Shown: positions 30,601 through 42,179 of the stretch, one piece after another
Numbering within the stretch: the first letter of the stretch is position 1
Layout: each line of letters begins with the position of its first letter
Origin: Heterotrichella gracilis
Lineage: Eukaryota > Sar > Xanthophyceae > Tribonematales > Xanthonemataceae
Assembly (NCBI GenBank): GCA_032358255.1
Contig: JAULBX010026075.1
Span: 1-52,452 of the forward strand
DNA length: 52,452 nucleotides
Direction of reading: 5' to 3'
Position numbers and translations under genes: made by a program
The notes under the pieces: model-generated
Database searches by the model: none
What the model was told of the DNA's origin: nothing
Seen by the model: the letters and a program-made list of their open reading frames with translations, nothing else

Positions 30601-32812
30601 AAGTTATTGCGCTCCCACCCCCTAACCATCCCCATCCAATGCCCAGTTCCCCGCCCATCCTTTACCATCTACATCCACACACACTACCCCTCTGTGTCCC
30701 AACCAACCCAATTCCCATTTTCATTGTGCAGCAGCAGCAGCAGCAGTGTGGCATCCTCCGCCAGTCCAATGCAAATGATCCATACCTCACCCACTACCCA
30801 ACCCTCACCCACCCGAATCCGTCCCGTAGGCTTGACCAGCTACCTTGATGCATGGTAATCTCCTTCCCAACTTCCCATCTCATCCCATCCCACCCCAAAT
30901 CACCCTCACCCTCGTCCACCGCCTGCACACCAGCCACGCACTGCCCAAGCCCATATACATTCTTTATCATCCCCACCCACATCCCGCCATTCCCCACCCA
31001 CACAGGTACCCCCAGCTGCGACTGCACCGCCAGCTGCACCCCCCCCGCACCTATCTTGTTGAGCAGCAGGATGATCTTCTTGGCAGGGTCCATGCGCCTG
31101 ATCATGCGCTCAACCTCAACGCACCGGCACCCAAGGGGGTCGCGCGCATCGAGAACCTGGATGGCATGGCAGCACATGTGCATGTCAGGAGCAGGGCATG
31201 TTGGGAGCGCATCTGGACCATCATGCAGCACGCAGTGTATAATGGGTGGATATGCGAGCGGTTGTGCATCAGCATGTATCCATCCTAGAACCCTAAACCC
31301 TAAACACACCCAAGGGGGCCACGTGCGTAGTCAGTACCTGGATGATGACGTCCGCTGCCTCCGCCACCTTGACAAACTCCTTGAAGAACACGCGGCGGGA
31401 GGCGTCTGCACAGGGGAAAAGGGGCGGGGTTGAGTGTTTGGTGCATGGAGAGTGAGGGTAAGTGATGCTTTGAATTGAGGGGCTGTGCAACGTGTGAATT
31501 TGAGGTGGCAGGTGGGTGGTGAGGCACTATCGACCAGTCCCAAACAGCTTTGAGCACTAGGGGAGCCGCCATAGCAACTCAATGCAGATGCAATAAGACC
31601 GTACAAACCAGTACCAATCGCATGAGTCGGCGTTGCACACCCCACTGTGCCTCAATCTGTAAGCGGCCCCCGTACCCTGCTGCGGTATGGTCTCCGTCGT
31701 CCCATCTTAGCTGCCGCCCACTGCTGGGGCACGGTCAAGGGTTGTACGGTGTTTCAGGAATTCCGTTTAGGGTGCCGTACCTATCTCTGATGTCCCGTTC
31801 TTGGCTGCCTCCCGCTGCTGGCTCTCAAACGCCAGCTGCTTGCGGTTGGCGCCACGCTGGAGTGCGTCCACAGTTTGGGGTTCGGCATTCTTGGCCTCCC
31901 GTTGCTCTTGCTGCAGCACACACAGGGGTACACTTAGGGTTTAGGGTTTAAGGGCACCGACTGACAGGGGCTAGACATTCTTGGTCACCTGCTGGTGTTG
32001 TTGCAGCACACACAGGCGTGCTTAAGAGTTCAGGATACGGTGTTTAGGGTTGGAGGGCGTGCACAGAGAGCGGCTCGGCGGTGCTGGCGTCCCGCTGCTC
32101 TGCTGTACAACAAGATGGCATGTAGGGTTCAGGGTCGAGGGTTGACTGTTGGAGGGCAGCTACCGAGAGAGGCTCCATACTCTTGGCATTCCTCTCTCTA
32201 GCTGGAACACAAGTGGCGCATGCAGCGCTCAACGACGTTGTCCCAAAGGCGGCAGAAGGGTGGAAAAGACGGATAGAACGATGCAAAATGCATTGGATGG
32301 TATGTGTGGGACGAGCGGGGCCTGTTCCATATGACTACCACGGGTGCCGGTGGGCATATGCATGCATGCATATGCGTCGTAGCCGGCGGTACTGGTTTTA
32401 CACTTCCCGGGCGGTTTAAACACAACGGTATGTGTTAACTCAACCAATATAATCCAACAGCTTTGGCAGTAGTTGTGCCTTGCAAAGGCGGGCCAGACGT
32501 GTGCCAACTGGCTCTTTCAAAGAACTGTTAGTCGTGTCTTTTGTCAGGTACCTGCAGCTGCTTCCGCTGCTCCTTGCGCATGCGCTCCACCTCCAGTATG
32601 TTGAGCCGCTTCTGCTGGAACTCCTTCACCAGCTCCTCCCGGAAGGGCCATTGCTTGGGCAGCCCAGGGTCCTTCAGCGGCTTGTTCTTTTTCCCGGACT
32701 TCTTGTCCGCCCGCCGCTTCTTGCGGAGGTGCTCCTTCACCTTCTTCTGGACCTTGTACTTGTGGCTCAGGGTGGAGCGCTTGGACTTGGACTTGGTGCT
32801 CTTCTTGGGCAT
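27608..32812 (-). CDS. NSN1: Nucleostemin-type nucleolar GTPase (GNL3/NSN1 family)
   Basis: Ten exons, in transcript order: 32812-32552, 31910-31781, 31405-31338, 31156-31051, 30389-30150, 29937-29720, 29321-29169, 28851-28693, 28438-28215, 27860-27608. They close in phase to 603 aa, close to plant NSN1. The first 90 residues are strongly basic ([20 protein letters not shown]), a nucleolar and RNA-binding region. The GTPase motifs are circularly permuted, as in the YlqF/HSR1 group: G4 is NKID (186-189) followed by LVP, G5 lies in the following exon, G1 is GLPNVGKSS (272-280), and G3 is DSPG (316-319). The C-terminus is a long acidic region ([16 protein letters not shown]) with a basic KKKKK patch. 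Family members act in large ribosomal subunit assembly in the nucleolus. Exon echoes occur next to exons 2, 5, 6 and 7. Confidence 0.95.
29418..29466 (-). repeat. Echo of the NSN1 exon 7 5' edge
   Basis: ATCTCGCTCACAGGCAGCAG, then GGGGTCGGACAGCTGCTCGA (plus strand) repeats 29281-29320 almost perfectly, including the CTGGG of the acceptor. It is about 95 bases upstream of exon 7 in transcript order; an AG acceptor remains. Confidence 0.96.
30023..30082 (-). repeat. Echo of NSN1 exon 6 5' region
   Basis: The plus-strand TGATTGCCACGCGCATGTGC, then GAGGACTTGCCCACGTTGGC resembles TTTGCCACGCGGGTGCGCTT and GAAGACTTGCCCACGTTGGG, the G1-motif part of exon 6. It lies upstream of exon 6 in transcript order. 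Confidence 0.88.
30460..30577 (-). repeat. Long echo of the NSN1 exon 5 5' edge
   Basis: A copy of about 118 bases encodes [14 protein letters not shown] and then [14 protein letters not shown], against [14 protein letters not shown] and [14 protein letters not shown] in exon 5. It lies about 70 bases upstream in transcript order. The exon edge is preserved, but the AG has changed to GTACG context, so it is probably not spliced. Confidence 0.95.
30729..30746. repeat. Short CAG triplet array
   Basis: Six CAG units lie within an intron of the minus-strand GTPase gene. On the transcribed strand these are CTG units. Confidence 0.85.
31690..31740 (-). repeat. Echo of the NSN1 exon 2 3' edge
   Basis: Plus-strand TCTCCGTCGTCCCATCTTAG, then CTGCCGCCCACTGCTGGGGC resembles TCTGATGTCCCGTTCTTGGC and TGCCTCCCGCTGCTGGCTCT in exon 2. 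It is downstream of that exon in transcript order. Confidence 0.8.
31968..32205 (-). repeat. Three echoes of the NSN1 exon 2 5' edge
   Basis: The exon 2 edge reads, on the plus strand, ATTCTTGGCCTCCCGTTGCT, then CTTGCTGCAGCACACACAGG. Copies occur at about 31976-32015 (ATTCTTGGTCACCTGCTGGT, then GCAGCACACACAGG), 32070-32108 (GTGCTGGCGTCCCGCTGCTC) and 32176-32205 (ACTCTTGGCATTCCTCTCTC). All lie upstream in transcript order and become more diverged with distance. Confidence 0.8.
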
Positions 32813-33826
32813 CGTGGCAGGCTAGCGGCGTACGTGACGCAAGAGGCCCTGCGGGCAATCCTGCTGGGGTGCAGGCAACCAGTGTTACGGGTGTTACACC
32901 ACTTGCGCTGAGCCCGACGGGTGGGCGGAAAGGCGGCGAGCTTTACCAGCGGGCAGGGCTACAAAGGTGCCGTCTCAACTGCTGTTGTGCGCTTTATAGG
33001 GCAAATAGGGTGAGTCGTCCTAGTCCAAGCGAGGCGGCCGCCTAATTTAGTGACTGGGCAATCGAATACCCTATCTTAGGGTATTCATGACCCACAACCC
33101 ACAACCCACATGTGGCTCGCCAGCGGCTGGCAGCACGGTGGTAGCCCTGTCTTACTTTCCAGAGGAATACAGGATGCAGAAGCAATAGGGGCCCTCCAAG
33201 TAACGCATGCACCAAAGGCTCAGCCAAATAGATATAGCCAATCAATGCCATGACGGTCATGGCTTGTGCTCTCCATGAATCAAGAGATGGAGCTAGCGGC
33301 AAGCGATGCGGCAAAGCATACGACTCAGAGCAGTACAGTATTATTGTGGAAGTTTTACAGACGAAGCAACTACTGGTCTAGCAGTGTAAGATGAGCAAAG
33401 CAACTTGGCAGCAGACTACTCAGAGTGGAGATGGCAAGAAAGCCTGGTTGTGCGCCAATACCCTGTCCAGCTGGTGCGCCCTCAGCAGACCACCTAAAAC
33501 ATGCTGCTGCAGATGATCATTTTTATATGTGGCAGAGGCCAGCATGCAGCTCACGCCTTGCAAGCTGCAACAAACCTCGGTCCAGGCAATCACTGATTGA
33601 CAATGTGCCGTTTACTGTGTGCTGACTAACTGCCCCCCCGAAAGATTCGTGCCACCGGCTGTCCAGCAAAGCCATATTGAGATGTGCAGCCCCTGTGTAA
33701 GGTTACAGCCCAGCTTGTCATGTTTCCTGGCTTGCCGTTGTCTGCCGCCTTGCCCGCTCACAGCTGTATGAACTCCAGCAAAGCCGTGACCCAACACCTG
33801 GTTTTTGCTGACCGCTGTGCTGTCAG
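32813..33826. other. Spacer between two minus-strand genes
   Basis: Holds the nucleostemin-like gene's promoter side and the p24 gene's 3' UTR. A 91-codon minus frame at 33042-33314 contains a hydrophobic stretch (YIYLAEPLVHALLGGPLLLL) but no family I recognise. TTACA at 33703-33707, TGTAA on the minus strand, lies 120 bases after the p24 stop and may be its poly(A) signal. Confidence 0.45.
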
Positions 33827-34831
33827 CTACAACAGCTTCTTCCTGACGAAGAAATTCTTCAGGTACCATAGTTGCCAGGCCGCCAAAGATATGCAGATGA
33901 CCAAGGAAGCCACGCTGAACCAGGCTACCCGCGAGTTGGTGGCCTCTGCACGGGAACAGCACCAGGTTGAGAGCTGGAAACAACGGCAGGAAATCGATGT
34001 TTAAAAACGCAACAGGGTAGCGCTCACCGTTCACTTCCCGCATTTCATGCTCTCTTTCCCGGAGGCTGAGCATCTCAAAGTAGATCTCGCGGACAGTCTC
34101 CTCCAACCTCAGCAACTCCGTTGCCATGGCATCCAAGTTCTCCTTCTTGGCGATTGCGTTCCAGTCCTATACAGAGGGGACAGGTGTGAGGATACCGGGA
34201 CAGGTTGATGGGTGCAAGGCAGAATAATCAGCGACTTCTAGTGCTCACCTTTGCAGCTACACCGGTCTTCCAATCCAACTTGATTTTGGTTGTCTGGGCA
34301 ATGTAGTAACCTGTGCAGGGAAGTGGGTGTTCAGCCTTGTGTACTCTATCCGGTGTGCCTTGTCAAGGGCACATAAGGGAAACAAGTGTGGGTGGTGCAA
34401 AGGCTGATGCATGCACATGCACCAGTGCGTACTTGGGGCTGTGAAGCAAGCCTTGTAGTCCCCCTCCTCAGTAGTTGTGAAGGCATATTGCCCAGACGAC
34501 TCCCCTCTCTTATCGTATATGGTTTTCCCATGGGGATCTTCCACCTGCAAGAGGTCGTGGTTGGGACTTATATGCATGCCATGGATGCCACAGATGCACC
34601 CTTCACAGACACTTGATGGCGCCACACCTTCACATCAATGGCCACCATATTGTTCTTGTCGTCTCTATGAAACGAACTGTAGTCTCCAACCACCAGCACG
34701 TTCTTGTTTATCTCCTCCATGACGCACTTCGTTTGGAATGTCATGTCAAACTCGTAGCCCAAGGTCTGCCCAAGAAGCAGCAAGCCAACGCAAAGCTGTG
34801 GCAACAGCCGGATGGCTATTTGCCGCCCCAT
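33827..34831 (-). CDS. p24/emp24 family cargo receptor
   Basis: Five exons, in transcript order: 34831-34628, 34544-34433, 34310-34249, 34166-34028, 33945-33827. They close in phase to 211 aa, typical of the family. A signal peptide (MGRQIAIRLLPQLCVGLLLL, about 25 residues) precedes a lumenal GOLD domain with the conserved Cys of FQTKCVMEEI and a second Cys in DYKACFTAP. A coiled-coil neck follows (RLEETVREIYFEMLSLRERE). The last exon encodes the transmembrane helix (FSVASLVICISLAAWQLWYL) and the tail KNFFVRKKLL. The FF and dilysine signals bind COPII and COPI coats, so the protein cycles between ER and Golgi selecting cargo. The KKxx-like end fits the p24-delta group, but the subfamily is not certain. 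Confidence 0.93.
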
Positions 34832-35544
34832 AGTAGCAAGTCTGGTGTCCGATGGGCGTTTGCTGAGGTGGTGAATGGACCCACTATGCTAACAGCATCG
34901 TCATCTTGAGCACAATCATGCCATCCAAAGTGCGCGCACCTATGCACAGATGCCAGGGCTAGGTTGGGCAGGAAGGATGATCAGGACACTGTCACACAAA
35001 AGGCATATTAGCTCACAGCACAGTAGCGTCTGTATATTGTCGTCGTCTTGGGACAGGTGGGGGCACTCCCCGTGGTGTTGACATCAGCAGAGTCGAACCC
35101 CTGCGCCGCAGCACTTGGGGTGCAGGGTTGCAGGCATAAAGTGGCTTACCGCGCTACCCTTCGCATACACGAAACCGCAAAAGTAGTGGATTGCCACGAG
35201 CACGCGTGTAGAGCCATCGCACTTTCTTCCTGTAGGTATTCCCTTCGATTGTTGCTATAATCCCGACTGCCCATGATGAGCTAGGTGATCAAGTTGTAAC
35301 CAACCACGCCGGTTTTGCGACAGCATCAAACGCGCAAACCCACTTCCATACTTGCTTCCTTCACCCATAACTTTACTGCGCATGGGAATTGCCCCCTATG
35401 CAACACAGTTGTTGTAAAACTTGCCTGGTTGGTACGATGGGAAGCATGCTGTGGTGGTTGCAACTTGCACTAAGAGTATGTTGATGCGTTTCTGTTTGCA
35501 AGGCTCTCCACGCGCTCTATTGCACATACCTCGTTGGAACTATA
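34832..35544. other. Divergent promoter region between p24 and the hnRNP-like gene
   Basis: The two genes start in opposite directions from this 713-base spacer, so it must hold both promoters and 5' UTRs. I see no coding sequence and no certain TATA box. TTAACC/TTGTAACC-like motifs occur but carry no clear meaning. Confidence 0.5.
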
Positions 35545-38500
35545 ATGAGCTCTGAGGAGTTTGCTGAGGAGGTTGCCGAGGAGTATGCTGAGGAGGGTGG
35601 CGAGGAGATCGCAGAGGAGGTAGCTGAGGAGGAGATTGCCCAGGAGGAGGTTGCACAAGAAGAGGTATGCGACGAAGAAAAGCAAGTAATGGTGACGAGG
35701 AAGCTATGCGTAGCCTCCTTGTGGAGTCAAACAGGATCCTTTTTGTAAGATGCATGCTGCCCATATTGATGCATGATGGCTTTCTTGATGTCTGACGGGC
35801 AACCTTTGCTTGCTCTAGGACGTTGATTACGAAGAGGAGGGTCACAATGAGGGCAACGGTGATGTAGAAAACATGGAAGCTGAGGAGCAAACAGGGGAGG
35901 AGGTGAGTTTTTTCGATGGCTAGTGTCATACACAATCCAAAACACATCTTGGCAGGTGGGTTGAGCAATCTGGGTTTGAGAACGCGCAGGCTGCTGAGGA
36001 CGATCCAGTAGCAGTAGAGGAGGATGCTGAGGAGGAAGCTGCTGCTGAGCTTGCTAGGTGCGCACAGCAATGCGAACACCTGTTGTGTGAGGCTCTGGGT
36101 CACTTTATGATGTGTACCCATCACAAGAACCCCATGCAACACGCTGGGAACAGGAGCAGGAACCCCCGCAGAGGACATATTCCGAGCATGCGCACCCATC
36201 TCACTAATCAGGCTCACACAGCCAGACTAGGTCACTATCCTGCTAATAAACACTCCCTCCACAGTGCCGCTGGTGAGGATGAAGCCATGGAGGGCAACGC
36301 AGACGACCCTCTCAGCCTGCCTCCCCACGGCTCTGAGGTGTTTGTCGGGGGTCTCCCGAGGAACGCAACAGAGGAGAACCTGAGGGAGTTCTGTGTTGGC
36401 GTTGGAGAGGTACTACCTATTCATGGGTGCACTCTGGACACACGTGCCACATGGTTGAGTTGGTTAGGCACATGCATTCCCGCCATGCCCCGCAAGAATG
36501 ACAGCCAGCCTTGCACACACCGCTTGTACAACGCCTGATCTTGGTGGTTCGGTGCGAGGAATTAATTGCTCGTTGTTTGCAGGTGTTTGCTGTTGCTTTA
36601 CCAAGGGAGCCTGGCAACGCTGGCTCCAACCGCGGGTACGTACAACCCTCCAGCGTTGCCGTGGCAACTATGCACTCTCAGCTGTGCGCCTAGGGTTTTG
36701 GGTTTAGGGTGTGCTGGAAGTCCTGCTGTGAAACTCGCCTACCATGTCAGTCTTTCGAGGTGGGGCGTGGGCCACTCGCGCCTGGTCTGCCACGTTGAGT
36801 CTGACTGGGTTTGCGCATCGGTGCAGGTATGGATTTGTGACGTTCAAGACCAAAGAGGCGGCCATTGAGGCTATGGAGAAGCTGCACGGGCAGGAGATGC
36901 CCGCGCACCCTGGTCTCAAGGTGAGGTGCCAAGTCCAAGGGTTTTGGGTCACCCTAAACCTGTCAAATATATGGTCAGGGTTTGTAGCACAGGAAGGGTC
37001 CTTGTGTGCGGTGCAGGAGCGCCACTACTCCCATGTGTTAGGATGTAGGGTTTGGGTTTAGGGTTGCATTCCAGCATATCTGTTGCCTGGCATGCTTGCG
37101 CACCCAGGTCACAAGTTATATTGCCCGTCGGCCTGGTCAAAAGTGCAGGATGTCAACCCTTCCCCCACACGTTTGGTTGGGCGTCATTGATTCCGTGTGA
37201 TGCCCATCCAGCCTAACGCTAGTTTGACCATGGCCTAGTTGAGAGTGCAACCCTTTGCCCATTCCGTGACCCAACGTCATGTGTTTCCCCACAGCTTCGC
37301 GTGATGCCCACCCAACCTAAGAACAAGCTGTACCTGGGCAACATCCCAAGGGACATGACCAAGGAGGAGGTGGAGGCAGCAATCCAGGAGCACACAAAAG
37401 GTGGGGTTGTCAAGGCTCTCAGGGTGGACGCGTGGCCGGCAGTGATTAGTGCCACTTTTATCTGGTTACACTGGTTAGGGTTTAGGGTTGGGGTTGCCTG
37501 AGCCCCTAATGTCTGGACCTGGCGGGCCGTTTTGGGCCAAGCCCTTGATATAATTGTCATCTCACATCCTCCAGCTTGCAAAAATGCACAACCCCCATGT
37601 GTGGGGGGTTACCATCCTGCCATTTATCGGCATGCCGGTGGACAGACCAGTGTCCATGGAATCCCGGGTCCCTGGCCTTTAATCCCTGGATTACAATCTT
37701 CTAGCGACGGGTCTGCAGGCCGTCCTGAGTTTCCCATGCTGGTTCACTTTGCTGCCCTGTCCTGAGCTCCAAGCGAGTTGTGCGTGGTGGTTCCAGGCCT
37801 GGAGAGCATTGACCTGTTGATGTCTAAGGAGAACGAGAGCCTGTTTAGGGTTTAGGGATTTTGTTTCCATTGTGCACCAATTTAATATGTGCATGCGTGG
37901 TTCCAGGCTTGGAGAGCATGGACTTGTTGATGTCTAAGGAGAACGAGGCCCAGAACCGGGGGTTTGCATTCCTGGAGTTCTACAACAAGTCGTGTGCTGA
38001 CCTGGCCAAGGTAGCGCTGGGGGCGCCTTTCAGGTGGGTGGCGTGGAAAACCCTAAACCCCAACCCCTCAGCACTTTCTGTAGCTGCACAGACAGTCAGT
38101 ACTCCTGTGGCATGCACATCTGTCAATAGTAAAATAAACGATTATTTGTTCATCAATGATAAAAGAAATGACAAATAATGGTTAACAATTGCGCAGCATG
38201 TCCTGTTAACCTGTGGCGTGAGCTCTGTGCCATTGCTTTTGCAGCCTGAAGGGGCGCACCCTCACTGTGACAAACGCCGAGCCCAAGAACGACGACGCAA
38301 GCACGGCGCTTCAAAACAAGGCGGTGTACGTGGGCAACCTGCCTGAGTCTGCCACGGAGGACAACCTCAAGGAGCTGTTTGCGCTGTTTGGGACGGTGGG
38401 TGTGCTAGTTTTCGTGGGATGACATCAACCTCTAAAGGGGTTTTGGGGACTATTGGTAGCAACCTGCGCTTGCCTGTTGCTGTAAGTGTAACTGTACCTG

Positions 38501-40861
38501 CCTGCCACTGTGCAGCATCTTGGTGGATGCATTTCTCCACGGGCATCCAAATAGTAAATGCAATTAAATTCCCGTAATGTTTGCTTGCACGTGACTAACT
38601 GATTTTTCCTGGCTGTTCTAGGTGAGCAAGGTGGTCATCCTAACTGTAAATATATAAGATTACAGCAATTTTTCGGGAGAACTTTAATATATCACAGTAT
38701 ATTGAAGTCCTCCTGAATGGCTGCTTACTTGACTAACCCATTACCCATGTTGTTCCAGGTTGTGATCCCTCCCCTGTGCATGTTGCCTGTTAGTAAGTTA
38801 GTTACATGCATTCCAGCAATACAGCCAGATTAGCAGTCAGTCTTGCACAGCTGATTACCCTGGTTGTTCCAGGTGAGCACGGTGGTCACCCTAATTGTAG
38901 TTGTAATTAAATGGGTAGCATTGGTTGCTTGCATGTGATTAAGTAAAAGTTTTGGCTATTTCAGGTGAGCAAGGTGGTCATCCCGCCCCCCCGCCAGGAC
39001 CGGCCCAAGAAGGAGTTTGCCTTTGTGCACTTTGAGGAGCGCACAGGGGTGCTAAGGGCGCTGCAGGCGGCGGAAAAGGGGGAGAAGCCCGAGCTGGAGG
39101 GGAACACGCTGGAGGTGCGTGTAGGGTGTAGGGTTTAAGGTTAAGGGTTTAGTTGGGCATGCGGCGGAAAAGGGGGAGAAGCCGGAGCTGGAGGGGAACA
39201 CGCTGGAGGTGCGCGTAGGGTGTAGGGTTTAAGATGAAGGGTTTAGGGTTTGACTGGTGGGGGGCAAAGGGGGAGAAGCCCGAGCTGGAGGGCAACACGC
39301 TGGAGGTGCGCATGGCAGTCTGTGGCATAGTAATACGGAAAGCTGCTGCTCTTGGAATTGGCTTTCATCCTGTGCTTTACCCTATCCTGGTCTTGTTGGG
39401 TTCAATTGGCGGCAGTATGTTATAGTTAAAAAACAGCCACGCCTTCACCCTTCATTCTTGCTTGAACTAGTTATCTGACACCATTGCTTGTACTAGCTAC
39501 TTGCCTCACATGACGCAAGTAGCTTTGATGTATTGTATGACATGAAACGAAATTGCTTGCCCCTTGCCATGAAAGGGCTTGCCCCCTCTCAGATTAACCC
39601 CCTGTGCAGCAGTCATACCCTTACGTGACCATTTGATCCCTTGCCTCTGTGCAGATCAAGCCCGCCAAGCAGCAGAGCACCCAGGACCGGGAGAGCCGCG
39701 GCGAGGGGGGGCGCGGCGGGCAGGGGGGCAGGGGGCCCAGCCGGGGGGGTGGCATGGGTGCCCCTCGGGGGGGACGTGGTGCCGGTGGCCGGGGGGGTGG
39801 CAGGGGGAGGGGCGGGTATGACGACTACAGCTACGGGGGTGGCGGTGGCGACGGCTACGGTGGCTATGGACAGGTACTGATGGCGGAAATATGGGCATCG
39901 GACATATGCATGCATAGGGCTGTATGCCTGGGGAATGAAATGCTACTAGGTTGTTTATATAATAATACATATCACTGTTTGATGAGTAAATATAGGTATG
40001 ACCTGGGTGCATAGAGATATGTGACATATCATATGTCAACTTGGTGATCCAGCCCGCAAGGGTTATCGCATCCCCTTTAAGTTCAAATCGCTTATGTATG
40101 TAATCATATAAAATTTCTCCCCCTGTGCAGGAGTCCTACTACGACCAGGGCTACGACCAGGGGTACGGGTACGACTACACCAGCTACGCGGGGTACGGCG
40201 GGGGCTACGGGGGCTACGGCGCCACTGGCCTGGTGCCCATGATGCTGCCAAACGGGCAGGTTGGATACGTGCTGTCGGGCGCAACATCCGCCGCAAGGTA
40301 GGGGGAGATGTGGGCGCATGTGGGGAAATCCCTCCTGGTTCCTGCACGCTTGTTTAGGGACAGGGTGCGCATGCGAGTTTCCTATTTTTTTATCGGATTG
40401 TTCTATTATTGACGTATTGAAACTTCCATTTCAATCACTTTAGTTATTTAATGTGTTGGTATTTCCAAACATTGTATACATACTCGGAGTTTTTGTACAT
40501 GAATGGGAGATGTATCTGAATTTGGCTGTTATTGTTGCCTTGCAGGTACGGCGCGAGTGCAGGCGCGGGTGCGGGCGGGCCCATGCGGACGCGTGGCGCT
40601 GCACGGGGCGGTGGGTATGGCGCCAGCGCCGGCGGGGGTCGCGGCGGCGACGCAGGCTATGGCGGCGGTGGTGGCTACTCCGGCGGTGGCGGCGGTGGGT
40701 ACTCTGGCAGCGGCGGGTATGGTGGCGCAGGGGGTGCGCGGGGAGGGGCTGGGGCTTCACGTGGGGGTGGCGCGAGTGGGTATGGTGCGGGGTCGTCAAG
40801 GGGAGGCGCCAGTGGGGCGTATGGCCGGGGGGGCAGCAGCCAGCGCTACAGGCCATACTAG
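35545..40861 (+). CDS. hnRNP Q/R-like RNA-binding protein, three RRMs and a Gly-rich tail
   Basis: Thirteen exons: 35545-35664, 35819-35902, 35990-36057, 36265-36409, 36583-36635, 36827-36920, 37295-37400, 37907-38033, 38245-38395, 38965-39114, 39655-39873, 40131-40297, 40546-40861. They close in phase to 599 aa. Residues 1-105 are acidic, in Glu/Ala repeats. RRM1 (about 112-188) has VFVGGLP and YGFVTFK. RRM2 (about 197-273) has LYLGNIP and GFAFLEFY. RRM3 (about 291-366) has VYVGNLP and FAFVHFE. The tail has RGG boxes followed by YG/GGY repeats, ending SSQRYRPY. This order matches hnRNP Q/R (SYNCRIP) and plant LIF2, which act in mRNA processing or chromatin regulation. Exon 10 is flanked by three upstream and two downstream echoes, and exon 8 by one. 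Confidence 0.93.
37792..37834 (+). repeat. Echo of the hnRNP-like exon 8 5' edge with acceptor
   Basis: GTGGTTCCAG is followed by GCCTGGAGAGCATTGACCTG, then TTGATGTCTAAGGAGAACGA, almost the same as the exon 8 acceptor and start 110 bases downstream. After the match comes TTTAGGGTTTAG, which gives an in-frame stop if this acceptor is used. Confidence 0.96.
38615..38900 (+). repeat. Three acceptor-side echoes of the hnRNP-like exon 10
   Basis: Exon 10 begins TTTCAG, then GTGAGCAAGGTGGTCATCCC. Upstream copies are at about 38622 (TTCTAG, GTGAGCAAGGTGGTCATCCT), 38755 (TTCCAG, GTTGTGATCCCTCCC) and 38870 (TTCCAG, GTGAGCACGGTGGTCACCCT). Each keeps a pyrimidine tract and AG. Note that each copy also begins GTGAGC, which resembles a donor. 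Confidence 0.9.
39158..39312 (+). repeat. Two donor-side echoes of the hnRNP-like exon 10
   Basis: The exon end (GGCGGAAAAGGGGGAGAAGC, then GAGCTGGAGGGGAACACGCT, then GGAG and GTGCGT) is repeated at 39158-39222 with GTGCGCGTAGGG and again at 39256-39312 with GTGCGCATGG. All three keep GT donors; the first two are followed by GTAGGGTTTAAG. Confidence 0.96.
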
Positions 40862-41468
40862 GTCAGCAAACTGGTAGCCGGGGAGGGTGGGGTGGGGAGG
40901 AATTGGTGCATGCGGAATAAGGGCAATTTTCGTGACATTGGTTATGGCGTGCCGTTCAGCCAGGCAGCATGAACAGCCATGTGGAGCCACTGTGTGGCAC
41001 TGCTTGGCTGGCGTATCGCATTTGGGCCAGTTCTTCTCCTGTGGCCCACTTCCTACCCACGCAGTAGTTACCAACCAGCTTGCCAAGGGGCATTGTCCTG
41101 GGGTACAAGCTGTTGTTTTCCAGGCTGCTGGGGCGCACGGTGTGGGTTTGTTGTTCAACTTGTCAAAAGCCAGGGTGGCAGGCGCCGAACAATTGAGCGC
41201 TGAGCGTTTTAAATCGCCTGCAACCTGCTGCGACAGTCACAGTGCAGCTGTATGCGCATACAAGGACAGCCTGCTGCCAGCCCCAGTGCACTGCCCCATG
41301 GGTCACCGTTGTACAGTAACTGTTGCCATCCAAGTACAATGCTGCAGCTGGTTGTCAGCAGATGCACACGCTGTTATGCGCTTATCATAACCGAAGTTCG
41401 GTGATCACTCATGACTTGGAGTGTGGAGCGGGTGCGCACACTGTGCATATGCACTCCAGTGGTCTACT

Positions 41469-41473
41469 TGTAA
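41469..41473 (+). terminator. Possible TGTAA poly(A) signal of the hnRNP-like gene
   Basis: TGTAA lies about 610 bases after the stop codon, just before an AT-rich stretch. TGTAA is the usual signal in chlorophycean algae; a 5-base motif is weak evidence alone. Confidence 0.3.
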
Positions 41474-41674
41474 CAACTAACAATAACAAGACATGATAAC
41501 AAAATTTGTTAACAAAAACTAATTACATATTGTACGTACAGTACTGCAGTTGAAGTTAAAAAAAAATTTCAACAGGTCTGGTTCCTTGGTTGAGTCAGAC
41601 GCTGCGTGCCCAGTCTAGGCCAAGCAGCAGCTGGTGCCGGCAATAAACTCACTTTGTATGTGGGCCCCTAACCG

Positions 41675-41679
41675 TTACA
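41675..41679 (-). terminator. Possible TGTAA poly(A) signal of V-ATPase D
   Basis: TTACA on the plus strand is TGTAA on the minus strand, about 500 bases after the V-ATPase D stop. The motif is short and unproven. Confidence 0.3.
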
Positions 41680-42179
41680 GAGTCTGCCTTTGTGCGCTTT
41701 CTTTTTTTCAACTGCCCAATCGGACGCGCAGTGCGATGGTGACTCCCAAAGTCTGACGCGCACGCACTGGCAGGGGCCTAGGGCAGCTTCAAAGCAGATG
41801 AGAAATACTGCGCCCTATGGTGCGTATTTCAGGCTGTCCCCAATAAAGCACTTGCAACATAAATTCCCACGTCTTTCTGTCATGCTGTATCTCGTGCAGT
41901 GCAACTCCTGTGCGCACCATGTTGCCTGGTCATGGTGGTCATGCCCTGATGGTGCACTGTCTAATGTGTTGCAGGCAGGGACAATGTGCGGTACAGCTGA
42001 GCTAATCACAGCACTGCCACCAGCAGACAGCTGCCATCCCTAGTGGGGGCATGGGCTCCTGTGTTGTACACGCCGCAAGGAGCATGCTCCCAAGCGGCAT
42101 CAATCGCTGCACACGTCCAGCCTTGCATGGCAAAGTGGCAAGGCCCCGTGCTGTGCTTGCCCCATGCTGGCCAGCGGGC

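Larger units (their letters stand above)
40862..42179. other. Convergent 3' region between the hnRNP-like gene and V-ATPase D
   Basis: No coding sequence recognised. It carries the two 3' UTRs. AT content rises at about 41450-41570, where tracts of A and T occur. Candidate algal poly(A) signals face each other and are listed separately. Confidence 0.5.

Noticed and set aside
33042..33314. Minus-strand frame with a hydrophobic stretch
   Set aside because: Single short frame with no homology I recognise; falls in a probable 3' UTR.
37400..37425. Alternative longer exon 7 end in the hnRNP-like gene (GGVVKALR)
   Set aside because: It would not match the phase of exon 8, and the donor at 37401 gives a contiguous RRM2.
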